DNA of 64,000 nucleotides from Ancrocorticia sp047501485 (GTDB lineage Bacteria; Actinomycetota; Actinomycetes; Actinomycetales; Actinomycetaceae). Shown piece after piece: positions 38,061 through 47,023 of the stretch. The notes beneath the pieces are model-generated. The model was not told the origin of the DNA, searched no databases, and saw only the letters and a list, made by a program, of their open reading frames with translations. The position numbers and the translations under genes are program-made. The stretch lies in contig JAZDRN010000002.1 of the NCBI GenBank assembly GCA_047501485.1, positions 62,001-126,000 of the forward strand, written 5' to 3'. Numbering within the stretch: position 1 is the stretch's first letter; every line of letters starts with the position of its first letter.

Positions 38061-39122
38061 ATGGCTAAAATCGCAGTACTTGGATCGGGAATCATGGCCA
38101 CGGCCCTGTCCTTCCCGGCCTCGGAAAATGGAAACGATGTCCATCTGATTGGAACCTTCCTTGATCGCGAGATCATCGATTCGATTCAGAAGACGGGGCT
38201 GCACCCGGATCTGGGACTCAAGGTGAACGACGGCGTCACGGCCCACCAGCTTGAGGAGGCTGCCGACATCATCAAGGACGCCGACCTCGTCATGTGCGGC
38301 GTCAACTCCTTCGGAACCGAGTGGGTGGGCGAGCAGCTGGCCAAGTTCATGCAGCCGGGTCAGAAGCTTCTCATCATCACCAAGGGTATGAGGGCCGACG
38401 AGGATGGCACCCTCCACCTGCTTCCCAACGTGATCAAGAGCCACTTCGATCCCGAACTTGCGGAGTCGATCTCGTGGAACGCCATCACCGGCCCGTCCAT
38501 CGCGGGGGAGCTGGCTGTCCATCACCACACCGCCGTCGTTTTCTGCGGTCACGATCAGGACGATCTCGACTACATCGCCAACCTGTTCCGCACCGACTAC
38601 TACCATGTGTGGACCTCGTTGGACTTCAACGGATACGAGACCGGTGCCGCCACGAAGAACGTCTACGCGTTCGCCGCGGGATTCGCCAAGGGCCTCCTTC
38701 GCAAGGAGGGCAAGGAGAATGATCGCTACGTCATGCACAACTACTCTGCGGCCATCTTCGCCCAGGGCCAGCGGGAGCTGACATCGTTCATCAAGCTCAT
38801 GGGTGGAGATCCGGAGACGGCGATCGGCCTCGGCGGTGTGGGCGACATGTACGTCACCTCCGCGGGCGGGCGCAACGTGATGGCCGGCGCATACGTGGGT
38901 GAGGGGATCCCCTTCTCCGAGGTGCGCGATTCGCTGATGAAGGGCGTGACCCTCGAGGGTGTCGCGGCCATCAACGTGATCGGCGAGGCGCTGAAGCCGC
39001 TCACCGAACGCGGGATCATCGGCCCGGAGGAGTATCCGCTATGCCGTTTCCTGTATTCGGTGGTGGCAGAGGACGCTCCCCTCGAGATGCCGTGGGACAA
39101 GTTCTTCGGCGGTCTGAAGTAA
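38061..39122 (+). CDS. GpsA-like NAD(P)-dependent polyol-phosphate dehydrogenase
   Basis: 353 residues with the glycerol-3-phosphate dehydrogenase fold: Rossmann motif VLGSGIMATAL, ITKGMR, the catalytic-lysine segment GAATKNVYAFAAG (near residue 200) and GVGDMYVTSAGGRN (near 265). It differs clearly from housekeeping GpsA (unusual GIMATA loop, extra C-terminal sequence) and is coupled to a sugar kinase, so I expect it to oxidise the phosphorylated polyol made by that kinase to a ketose phosphate. Calling it GpsA would be misleading. Confidence 0.82.
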   Translation: MAKIAVLGSGIMATALSFPASENGNDVHLIGTFLDREIIDSIQKTGLHPDLGLKVNDGVTAHQLEEAADIIKDADLVMCGVNSFGTEWVGEQLAKFMQPGQKLLIITKGMRADEDGTLHLLPNVIKSHFDPELAESISWNAITGPSIAGELAVHHHTAVVFCGHDQDDLDYIANLFRTDYYHVWTSLDFNGYETGAATKNVYAFAAGFAKGLLRKEGKENDRYVMHNYSAAIFAQGQRELTSFIKLMGGDPETAIGLGGVGDMYVTSAGGRNVMAGAYVGEGIPFSEVRDSLMKGVTLEGVAAINVIGEALKPLTERGIIGPEEYPLCRFLYSVVAEDAPLEMPWDKFFGGLK

Positions 39123-39166
39123 CCGGCATGAGAGTGCTACGCTAGAAAATCCTTTTGAGGATTGCC

Positions 39167-39202
39167 GAGTACGGGCCCTGATGCTTTTCGGGGCCCGTAC
39201 TC
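39167..39202 (+). terminator. Terminator between the polyol cluster and the DeoR gene
   Basis: Perfect 12-base arms GAGTACGGGCCC / GGGCCCGTACTC with a 12-base loop, 45 bases after the dehydrogenase stop. Confidence 0.8.
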
Positions 39203-39231
39203 TGCTTGAGAGTCGATAAGTGGGAGCTGGA

Positions 39232-40008
39232 GTGGCAAATCCACAGAGCAAGGACGAGCGGCAGCGTCTGATCACGGAGTTCATTCTGGAGCAGGGCTCG
39301 GCCAGGATAGAAGAGCTGCAGGAGCTCGTGGACGTCTCTCCCATGACGCTGTACCGTGACCTGCACGAACTGGAGTCGGCACGAATCATCGATCGTTTCC
39401 GCGGTGAGATCACCGCAGTTGCCACGACGCTGTCCGAGACATCGATGCGCTACCGGGTGGCACATGAGACGGAGTCCAAGCGAAGGCTCGCCGAGCCGTT
39501 GGTTCCGATCATCACCCGCGGCATGTCGGTGCTGGTGGACGACTCGTCGACGTCGTTGATGATCATGGAGGCTTTCACGGATGTTCCGTCCCTGACAGTC
39601 ATCACGAACAACTGGCAGGTCATTCAGCTGACCGCGCGGACGCCTCACTGGGAGCTCATTACAATCGGCGGGCAATACAACCGCCACCTCGATGCGAACT
39701 TCGGCCCCGCGGGTATCGAGATGCTTGGCAGACTGCGTGCAGATGTCGCTATCTTGTCCGCTGCGGCGATCACCGACGGCGTCGCCTACCACCCCTATGA
39801 AGCTATCGCCGATTTCAAGGAGGCGATGCGCCGAGCCGCACGTTCCTCCTACATGGCGGCGACGCGGCCGAAATTCGGCCGTACAGCGCTGCATCGGGTC
39901 GCCGATACCGTCGACTACACCGGAGTGGTTGTCGAGGCGGCGCTGGATCCGAAGATCATCTCCTCCCTGGAGGCCAGGGGCGCCAACGTCTTGCGGGCCT
40001 CGAAATAG
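39232..40008 (+). CDS. DeoR-family sugar-phosphate-responsive repressor
   Basis: 258 residues. The N-terminal winged helix (RLITEFILEQGSARIEELQELVDVSPMTLYRDLHEL) is typical DeoR. The C-terminal sensor domain of the ribose-isomerase-like fold (LVDDSSTSLMIME, TDGVAYHPYEAI) binds phosphorylated sugars in this family. It is the probable regulator of the surrounding polyol genes; the palindrome at 28244 is a candidate site. GTG start at 39232 with GGAG upstream. Confidence 0.9.
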   Translation: MANPQSKDERQRLITEFILEQGSARIEELQELVDVSPMTLYRDLHELESARIIDRFRGEITAVATTLSETSMRYRVAHETESKRRLAEPLVPIITRGMSVLVDDSSTSLMIMEAFTDVPSLTVITNNWQVIQLTARTPHWELITIGGQYNRHLDANFGPAGIEMLGRLRADVAILSAAAITDGVAYHPYEAIADFKEAMRRAARSSYMAATRPKFGRTALHRVADTVDYTGVVVEAALDPKIISSLEARGANVLRASK

Positions 40009-40422
40009 GGGGGGCGCCCCGTCGCAGGCTACACCCGTGGCCGGTGTACTCTGCCCGACTTTGTCCAGGGAACCGGCAAAAGCCTGGGAAACGGCCTCCG
40101 GTGGCCAGGATATGGACACTCGGTTCGTGAAGGCATACGGAGAACCGGAGAGTCTGTTTCCTTGTATCAAGCGCGAAGTTTCGTCCGAGGCGCATCTTGG
40201 CAGATGAATATGCGTGGCTGGACCTGGAGGTAGTGAGGCTATGATGCCTTCTTATTTTCACGGGCGAGACTCGGGGAAAATGGCGTCTCCTCAAGGGGCG
40301 ATGTCTGCTGGGTTTACCCAAAGGAAATCGCTCGTTGGGATACACTGCTCAATAGAGTTCGGCTGTCGCGAAGCTGCGCGAGCCGAACCAGATGGCTACG
40401 TATAGATGCAAGGATGCTTCCC
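40009..40422. other. ptsI upstream region
   Basis: 414 bases without a gene. It holds a GC-rich run after the DeoR stop and the stem-loop at 40358-40387; the ptsI promoter must be here but is not obvious. Confidence 0.4.
40358..40387 (+). promoter_or_regulatory. Stem-loop in the ptsI leader
   Basis: TTCGGCT-GT-CGCG-AAGCTG-CGCG-AGCCGAA folds into an 11-bp stem with a two-base bulge, 35 bases before the ptsI start. It could be a leader control hairpin. Confidence 0.5.
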
Positions 40423-42132
40423 ATGACACAAGAGTCTTCAGAGAACACGCCGATCGTTGCAAGTACCGATATCGCCGGTACGCCGGTCGTCTCGGGTATG
40501 GCGTACGCTCCGGCAATGTGGGTGGTGCGCCCTTCGGTGCCTCCCACGACAGCGCAGTCGATTCCCGAGGGAAGTCGTGAGGCGCAACTGGAGAAGTACG
40601 AGGAAGCGACTGCCGTTGTGTCGGCACGCTTGCTCAAGCGTTCGGAGAACACCATCGGCTCAGCCTCGGAGGTCTTGAAGATGTCCGCCGGCTTGGCCGA
40701 GGATCGCGGCATCCGCAAGGAAGTCCGCAAGGCGGTGCTCTCGGGTGTACCCGCCGTGCAGGCTCTGGTGCGCGCCACGGATAAGTTCGTCGAGCTGTTC
40801 CAGAAGGCCGGCGGTCTGATGGCCGAACGTGTCACGGATCTGCGCGATGTCCGCGATCGCGTCGTAGCCGAGATGCTCGGCCAGCCCGAGCCCGGTATCC
40901 CGGTCCCGGATGCGCCCTGCGTACTCTTGGCGGACGATCTCGCCCCCGCCGATACCGCGGGACTGGATCCGGACCTCATCGTGGGCCTTGCGACGGAGCT
41001 CGGCGGCCCCACGTCCCACACCGCGATCATCTGCCGCCAGTTGGGCATTCCCTGTATCGTCGCGGTGCGCAGCCTCTCCAACATCGACGAGGGCGAACTC
41101 GTGCTGCTCGATGGTGGCAAGGGTCTGATCACCCGGAACGCCGATCCCGAAGTGGCGGCACAGAAGGTCGCCTCCGACCGCGTCTGGCGTGAGAAGATCC
41201 GCGATTGGCGCGGCCCTGCCCGCACCACGGACGGCCACCATGCCGAACTGCTCGTCAATATCCAGGACGGCGCCACCGCGCAGAAGGCGGCTCAGGGCCA
41301 GTCCGAGGGGATAGGCCTGTTCCGTACGGAACTGTGCTTCCTGGATTCACAGACCGAGCCTTCCATCGAGGAGCAGGCGGACATCTACCGTCCGGTCTTC
41401 GAGGCCTTCCCGGAGAACAAGGTCGTGGTCCGCACCCTCGACGCGGGTTCCGACAAGCCGATCGCCTTCGCCAACATGGAGGAGGAGGAGAATCCCGCGC
41501 TGGGAGTGCGCGGGCTGCGCATCACCGGCCAGAATCCCGAGCTGCTGCAGCATCAGTTGGATGCGATCGCGGCTGCGGCCGAAGGGCACCGGGGCAAGGC
41601 GTGGGTCATGGCGCCGATGGTCGCCACGATCTCGGAGGCCGAGTGGTTCGTGGGAGAGGTGCACAAGCGCGGTCTGACCGGCGGCATCATGGTCGAGGTT
41701 CCGGCTGTGGCCGTGATGGCCGAACAGTTCCTCGAGGTGGTCGATTTCGTCTCGCTGGGCACGAACGACCTCACCCAGTACACGATGGCGGCCGATCGTC
41801 TGTCCTCTCATCTGGCCGAATACACCGATCCCTGGCAGCCCGCGGTGCTCGCGCTCATCGCGCGGACAGCGGCGGCCGGCAAGAAGCTGGGCAAGCCGGT
41901 GGGCGTGTGCGGTGAGGCCGCTGCCGACCCGATCCTGGCCTGCGTGCTCCTGGGCATGGGCGTCACCTCGCTGTCCATGGCTGCCTCGGCGGTCTCGACC
42001 GTCGGCGCGCAGGTCTCCGCCGTGAGCCTGGAGCAGTGCCAGAGTGCCGCCGAAGCCGTGAAGGGCGCCCGCAGTTCCGCCGATGCTCGCACGCGGGCTC
42101 GTGACGCACTCGGGATCAGCGCCTTCGGGTAG
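40423..42132 (+). CDS. ptsI: Phosphoenolpyruvate–protein phosphotransferase (PTS enzyme I)
   Basis: First PTS protein: takes phosphate from PEP on its histidine and hands it to HPr. The active-site motif GGPTSHTAIICRQ is near residue 197 (His200); the PEP/metal site includes FRTELCFLD, SLGTNDLTQYTMA and GVCGEAAADP. 569 residues. Start ATG 40423, with AAGGA 8 bases upstream. No HPr gene lies in the window, so HPr must be encoded elsewhere. It presumably serves the EIIA/B/C genes at 48.4-50.7 kb. Confidence 0.95.
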   Translation: MTQESSENTPIVASTDIAGTPVVSGMAYAPAMWVVRPSVPPTTAQSIPEGSREAQLEKYEEATAVVSARLLKRSENTIGSASEVLKMSAGLAEDRGIRKEVRKAVLSGVPAVQALVRATDKFVELFQKAGGLMAERVTDLRDVRDRVVAEMLGQPEPGIPVPDAPCVLLADDLAPADTAGLDPDLIVGLATELGGPTSHTAIICRQLGIPCIVAVRSLSNIDEGELVLLDGGKGLITRNADPEVAAQKVASDRVWREKIRDWRGPARTTDGHHAELLVNIQDGATAQKAAQGQSEGIGLFRTELCFLDSQTEPSIEEQADIYRPVFEAFPENKVVVRTLDAGSDKPIAFANMEEEENPALGVRGLRITGQNPELLQHQLDAIAAAAEGHRGKAWVMAPMVATISEAEWFVGEVHKRGLTGGIMVEVPAVAVMAEQFLEVVDFVSLGTNDLTQYTMAADRLSSHLAEYTDPWQPAVLALIARTAAAGKKLGKPVGVCGEAAADPILACVLLGMGVTSLSMAASAVSTVGAQVSAVSLEQCQSAAEAVKGARSSADARTRARDALGISAFG

Positions 42133-42175
42133 TCGTGATCGTGGCGGGCTGAGTCGCCCGCTGGAGGATACATGT

Positions 42176-42211
42176 GGTAGGGGCCGGCAACTCGGATTGC
42201 CGGCCCCTACC
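42176..42211 (+). terminator. Terminator after ptsI
   Basis: Perfect 15-base arms GGTAGGGGCCGGCAA / TTGCCGGCCCCTACC with a 6-base loop; a smaller hairpin GCGGGC/GCCCGC (42144-42161) precedes it. No U tract. Confidence 0.75.
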
Positions 42212-42438
42212 GCATGTCCGGGTCCGGAGCGGTGGAGGCGAGTAGTTGATCCCGCGGATCGCGTAATTTTTCGGTTCCACTGCAAGAAATTTCATGTCGA
42301 AATGCGCACCGCGCAGTCGTGTGAGCCTCAAGAAGAATAAAACGCCTGATCCTACTATGTGATTTCGCCCGGGTAAAGATCAGATCTGTGTGTCAATTTA
42401 CCGGTAGATGGCGTTAAACTTGGGTCACAGTTTGGAAA

Positions 42439-42452
42439 CAACAGTGCTGTTG
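42439..42452. promoter_or_regulatory. Operator-like palindrome before derK
   Basis: CAACAG-TG-CTGTTG, 11 bases before the derK ATG and just ahead of its GAGGAGAG ribosome binding site. The remaining gene-free bases (42212-42438) are comparatively AT-rich, fitting a promoter region. Confidence 0.4.
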
Positions 42453-42463
42453 AGGAGAGATCT

Positions 42464-44173
42464 ATGACCAAGATTGTGAACGATCCGGAAGCCTTCCCCA
42501 AGGAATCGCTCCGGGGATTCGTCGATGCCTACAGTGAATACGTGCAGGCGGTCCACGGCGGTGTTGTGCGTTCCACGGCCAGCCCGGAGAGCGAGGTCGC
42601 TCTCGTGGTAGGCGGAGGGTCGGGTCACTACCCCGCCTTTGCGGGATGGGTGGGTCCGGGAATCGCCCACGGCTCGGTATGTGGAAACATCTTCTCCTCG
42701 CCCTCGGCTTCCCAGGCGCGCTCTGTCATCCGGGCGGCGGACAACGGAGCCGGTACGTTGATGATGTTCGGAAACTACGCTGGCGACGTACTCCACTTCG
42801 GCCAGGCCGCGGAGCAGCTGCGGGCGGAGAACATCGACGTCCGTATCGTGACGATCACCGACGACATCGCTTCCAACACGGCTGACAAGCACCTGGAACG
42901 CCGCGGCATCGCCGGTGACTTCCCGGTGGTGAAGATCGTGGGAGCCGCGTGCGCCGAGGGTCTCGACCTGGACGCGGCCGAGGCGGTTGCCCGGCACGCC
43001 AACGATCGCACGCGTACCCTCGGGGTCGCCTTCTCCGGCTGTACGCTGCCGGGTGCGTCCGAGCCGCTCTTCGAGGTGGAGAAGGGGACGTTCGGACTGG
43101 GGCTGGGCATTCACGGCGAGCCCGGAATCGCCACCGAGGAACTGGGGACGGCGGATGACCTCGCCGAGATGCTCGTGAACAAGGTCCTGGCCGAGGAGCC
43201 CGCGCGCGGCGAGGACGGCTACGAGGGCCGTGTGGCGGTTCTCGTCAACGGCCTCGGCGCCACTAAGTACGAGGAGCTCTTCCTACTGTACGGCACCATC
43301 GCCAAGCTGCTGCGCGAGGCGGGATTGACCATCGTGCGTCCCGTGGTGGACGAGCAGGTGACCTCTCTGGACATGGCGGGTGTTTCCCTGACGCTCACCT
43401 TCCTCGACGAGGACCTCGAGCGCTACTGGGTGGCGGCGGCGGATACCCCCGCCTTCCGCTCGGGTTCGGTGGACCGTTCGAGCGAGGCCAAGCGCGAGGT
43501 GGCAGCGGAGGAGGAATCCGCGATTCCCGCCGGCTCCGAGGCCTCCGCGAAGCAGGCGGCCGCGTTCGCGGCGATCTTCGAGGAGCTCGAGAAGGCCGCC
43601 CGAGGTGCCGAGCGCGAGCTGGGCAAGATGGACTCGGTGGCCGGCGACGGCGACCACGGACAGGGCATGACCCTGGGCACCACGGCGGCTGCGGCTTCCG
43701 CGCGCGAGTCTGTGGAGGCGGGTGCCGGAGTCAAGACGCTCCTCGCCCGTGCTGGAGCAGCCTGGTCCGAGGGCGCCGGCGGCACGGCCGGCGCACTGTG
43801 GGGCGGTGCCCTCGCGCGAGTGGGAACCGGGCTCTCTGACGACGTCGTCGTCGACGACGATGCGATCCGCCTCGCTGTCATAGCCGGCGCCGAATCCGTT
43901 CTGGAGATGGGCGGGGCGCAGGTGGGCGACAAGACGATGGTGGACGCCATCGTGCCGTTCGCGGAGTCGTTGCGCGCGGCCGAGGGCACAGATCTTGCCG
44001 CAGCCTGGGCCGAGGCAGCTGGTATCGCGGAGGATGCCGCCAAGGGCACGGCCGAGTTCGCCGCTAAGAAGGGACGTGCGCGCACGCACGGGGACGTCTC
44101 CGTGGGCACTCCGGACCCGGGCGCCACCTCTTTTGCCCTGCTGATGCGCACCATTGCTGACCAGCTGGGATAG
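42464..44173 (+). CDS. Dihydroxyacetone-kinase-type DhaK–DhaL fusion, DerK-like
   Basis: 569-residue ATP-dependent ketose kinase. N-terminal DhaK domain with GGGSGHYPAF (near residue 50) and the substrate-binding His in GLGLGIHGEPG (near 217). C-terminal DhaL domain with the Mg-ATP motif VAGDGDHGQGMTLG (near 390). In M. smegmatis the same fusion (DerK) phosphorylates D-erythrulose and is encoded beside DerI, as here, where a DerI-like gene follows at 44267. Dihydroxyacetone is the alternative substrate. Confidence 0.85.
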   Translation: MTKIVNDPEAFPKESLRGFVDAYSEYVQAVHGGVVRSTASPESEVALVVGGGSGHYPAFAGWVGPGIAHGSVCGNIFSSPSASQARSVIRAADNGAGTLMMFGNYAGDVLHFGQAAEQLRAENIDVRIVTITDDIASNTADKHLERRGIAGDFPVVKIVGAACAEGLDLDAAEAVARHANDRTRTLGVAFSGCTLPGASEPLFEVEKGTFGLGLGIHGEPGIATEELGTADDLAEMLVNKVLAEEPARGEDGYEGRVAVLVNGLGATKYEELFLLYGTIAKLLREAGLTIVRPVVDEQVTSLDMAGVSLTLTFLDEDLERYWVAAADTPAFRSGSVDRSSEAKREVAAEEESAIPAGSEASAKQAAAFAAIFEELEKAARGAERELGKMDSVAGDGDHGQGMTLGTTAAAASARESVEAGAGVKTLLARAGAAWSEGAGGTAGALWGGALARVGTGLSDDVVVDDDAIRLAVIAGAESVLEMGGAQVGDKTMVDAIVPFAESLRAAEGTDLAAAWAEAAGIAEDAAKGTAEFAAKKGRARTHGDVSVGTPDPGATSFALLMRTIADQLG

Positions 44174-44266
44174 GAATTTCTCCGATAGCTGGCAGGGTGC
44201 AGTACTCGGCCGGTGTGAGGGAGAATGGATACGTCGTCAGACGGATAACGCACGAAAGGTTTGAAT

Positions 44267-44722
44267 ATGGGATTTCGCGTTGTAGTCGCCGGTGATAGCG
44301 CCGGCGTTGGTTACAAGAACACGATCAAGGCCGATCTCGAGAACGATCCCCGCATCGATGAGGTCATCGACGCTGGAATCAACGAGGGTGAGGACGTTGA
44401 TTACCCGCACATCGCGGTGAATGCCGCTCGGATGATCGCGGAAGGCAAGGCCGATCGCGGTGTCTTCATCTGCGGTACCGGGCTGGGCGTCGCCATGGCA
44501 GCCAACAAGGTCAAGGGCATCCGCGCCGGTACGGCGCATGACTCCTTCTCCGTTGAGCGCCTCGTGCTGTCCAACAATGCACAGATCCTGTGCATGGGCG
44601 AGCGCGTCATCGGTCGTGAGCTGGCCCGCCGCCTCGCCAAGGAGTTCTTCAACTACACCTTCGATCCGAACTCCGCGTCGGCGCCGAAGGTCGAGGCACT
44701 GTGCTCCTACGAGGAGGACTGA
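44267..44722 (+). CDS. RpiB-family isomerase, DerI/EryI-like (second copy)
   Basis: 151 residues, closely related to the copy at 28346. Starts MGFRVVVAGDSAGVGYK; the AGDSAG motif is the EryI/DerI form. The catalytic Cys lies in VFICGTGLGVAMAANK, and AHDSFSVERLVLSNNAQ replaces the RpiB His motif. It should convert D-erythrulose-4-P to D-erythrose-4-P, the product transketolase can use. The ATG at 44267 (AAAGG upstream) is preferred over TTG 44261. It follows the DerK-like gene, matching known tetrulose pathways. Confidence 0.87.
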   Translation: MGFRVVVAGDSAGVGYKNTIKADLENDPRIDEVIDAGINEGEDVDYPHIAVNAARMIAEGKADRGVFICGTGLGVAMAANKVKGIRAGTAHDSFSVERLVLSNNAQILCMGERVIGRELARRLAKEFFNYTFDPNSASAPKVEALCSYEED

Positions 44723-44788
44723 GCCCATCGCTCTGGGTGGCCGCTTCATGACGTGAGACGGCCACTCGGGCAGGATGAGTGCAGCGAG

Positions 44789-44825
44789 CGGTGGGGCAAC
44801 GAGAGAATCTCTCGTTGCCCCACCG
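44789..44825. terminator. Bidirectional terminator between derI and transketolase
   Basis: Arms of 17 bases (CGGTGGGGCAACGAGAG and its complement) with a 3-base loop, followed by CCTTTTTCTG on the plus strand. It separates two converging genes. Confidence 0.9.
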
Positions 44826-44865
44826 CCTTTTTCTGCCAGTTCCCGTGGGCCCCGGCCCACGGACG

Positions 44866-46920
44866 CTACAGGATGCTTTCGGCAACCTCGGCGACATGAC
44901 CGGCCGTGAATCCGGCGGCGATCATCTGTGCCGTGCCATCCCCGGATTGCCCGAAGTCCTCGACACTCACGGACGCTCCATCCAGACCGACATACGCACC
45001 CCACGGCGCTGCGATTCCCGCCTCCACGGAGACCCGTGCCCGTACGGAGCCGGGAAGCACGCTCTCGCGATAGTCGGCGTCCTGCTCCTGGAACCACTCG
45101 AAACAGGGAAGGGAGACGACCCGGGCGGCCACGCCGCGCTCGCCGAGCAGCGCGCGGGCCTGGAGGGCCACGTGTACCTCCGACCCGGTTGCCAGCAGGA
45201 TGACGCGGGGCGCGTCGGCGGGAGTTCCGGGCTCTTGTTCCGTGGCGATGGGGAAGTCCGCCAGCACGTAGCCGCCCCTGGCCGCTCCCTCTTCGATGGT
45301 ATTGCGGTAGTCCGTGAGAACCGGCAGGTTCTGCCGGGACAGTACCAGGCCCACGGGCCCCGACCGTTCGGAGACGATACGGTGCCAGGCTGCCCGGGTT
45401 TCCCAGGCATCTGCGGGGCGCACCGCCTGGAAACCGGGGATGGAGCGAAGCGCGGCCATGTGTTCGACAGGCTGATGCGTCGGGCCGTCCTCGCCCACGG
45501 CGAGCGAATCGTGCGTCCATAGGAAGAGGGAGGAGACGCCCATCAGGCTGGCCAAGCGCAATGCTGGGCGCTGATAGTCGGAGAAGGTCAGGTAGGTCGA
45601 GCCGTATGCCCGTGTCAGCCCTGACAGACCCATCCCCGTCAGTGCGGCCGCTTGCGCGTGCTCGCGAATGCCGAAGAAGACCTGGCGTCCCGCATGCTCC
45701 GGTGTGAAAGGCTTGGCTGTAGGCAGGGTGGTGGAGGTGGATCCCCCCAGATCGCAGGAGCCTCCCCACAGTTCCGGCAGCTTCTCGCCGAGAGCCGCCA
45801 GGATCTTGCCGCTTGCCACGCGCGTCGCGATGTCGCCGCCCTCGAACTCCGGCAGGGCGTCCTCCCATCCGCTCGGAAGCCGACCGCGACGCAGCCGATC
45901 GTAGAGGGCCTCGCCTTCGGGATGGGCCGCCGCCCACCGCTCAAAGCTCTCGGTCCATGCACCGTGCAACAGCTTGCCCCGTTCCTGTGCGGCGCGCCGC
46001 GATTCGGCGAGTAGCTCGGGAGGCATATTGAAGGAGACCTCGGGATCCAATCCCAAGGCCCGCTTCGTGTCCCGGATCTCCGCTGGCCCTACGGCGCCCG
46101 CATGCGCCGCCGAGGTGCCGCCGACGTGCGGCATAGGGTGCCCGATGCGGGTTCTCACCCGCACGAACGTGGGCCGGGTATCGCCGTGCTCGGGGGAGGA
46201 AGCCTCTGTCAGGACACGATCGATCTGCTCGATCTCCTCCGCATCCTCGATAGTGAGAACCCGCCAGCCGCAAGCCGCGAAACGGGCGGCAACATCCTCG
46301 CGGGTGGCCAGCGAGGTGGATCCCTCGATGCTTATCTGGTTGTCGTCCCACAGCACTGTCAGGCCGGGCAGGCCGGCCGCTCCGGCGAGCGCGGCCGCTT
46401 CCGAGGAGACGCCCTCGAACATGTCCCCGTCCGAGACCAGACACCACACCCTGTGCCCGAAGGGTTCGTATTCTCCGTCCGGTGTCAGCATCTCCCGGAC
46501 GCGCCGTTCCTCCATGGCGGCGCCCACCGCGGAGGCGATGCCCTGCCCCAGCGGTCCGGTGGACATCTCCACACCTCGTGTCACGCCGCGTTCGGGGTGG
46601 CCGGGCGTGACGGAGCCCAGGCGGCGGGCTGCCCGTAGATCGTCCATCTCCAGGCCGTATCCGCTCAGATACAGCTGCAGGTAGAGCGAAAGCGAGGTGT
46701 GCCCACACGAGAGAATGAAGCGATCGCGCCCGGCCCAGTCCGGATCGGCCGGATCGTGGCGCAGATGGCGATTGAAAAGAGTCGTCAATAGGGGAGTGAG
46801 ACCGACTGCTGTCCCGGCATGGCCGTTGCCTTTGGCTTCCACGACGTCGAGCGGAAGAACACGGGCATGACGGACGATGTCTGCTTCGACCTCGTTATCC
46901 AGCAGATGTGTTGACATCAT
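44866..46920 (-). CDS. tkt: Transketolase
   Basis: 684-residue thiamine-diphosphate enzyme moving two-carbon units between ketose and aldose phosphates; it would use erythrose-4-P and xylulose-5-P from the neighbouring pathways. Thiamine motif: SDGDMFEGVSSEAAALAG…DDNQISIEG (about 150-195). Catalytic His in GNGHAGTAVG (usually SGHPG) and STGPLGQGIA. The pyrimidine domain has GIREHAQAAALTG (near 410). The unusual SGHPG variant and its place in this island suggest a pathway-specific copy. AAAGGAG precedes two in-frame ATGs (46920, 46917). It lies behind the ROK gene. Confidence 0.93.
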   Translation of the reverse strand: MMSTHLLDNEVEADIVRHARVLPLDVVEAKGNGHAGTAVGLTPLLTTLFNRHLRHDPADPDWAGRDRFILSCGHTSLSLYLQLYLSGYGLEMDDLRAARRLGSVTPGHPERGVTRGVEMSTGPLGQGIASAVGAAMEERRVREMLTPDGEYEPFGHRVWCLVSDGDMFEGVSSEAAALAGAAGLPGLTVLWDDNQISIEGSTSLATREDVAARFAACGWRVLTIEDAEEIEQIDRVLTEASSPEHGDTRPTFVRVRTRIGHPMPHVGGTSAAHAGAVGPAEIRDTKRALGLDPEVSFNMPPELLAESRRAAQERGKLLHGAWTESFERWAAAHPEGEALYDRLRRGRLPSGWEDALPEFEGGDIATRVASGKILAALGEKLPELWGGSCDLGGSTSTTLPTAKPFTPEHAGRQVFFGIREHAQAAALTGMGLSGLTRAYGSTYLTFSDYQRPALRLASLMGVSSLFLWTHDSLAVGEDGPTHQPVEHMAALRSIPGFQAVRPADAWETRAAWHRIVSERSGPVGLVLSRQNLPVLTDYRNTIEEGAARGGYVLADFPIATEQEPGTPADAPRVILLATGSEVHVALQARALLGERGVAARVVSLPCFEWFQEQDADYRESVLPGSVRARVSVEAGIAAPWGAYVGLDGASVSVEDFGQSGDGTAQMIAAGFTAGHVAEVAESIL

Positions 46921-47023
46921 ATTGCTCCTTTGCGGAAGGGTGCCTCTGATGACCGCCCTTTTGCATAAGAGTATGCGAAACTGAATGAATTGTCTCTATC
47001 GCAGCCGGTCGAGGAGCGAAACG

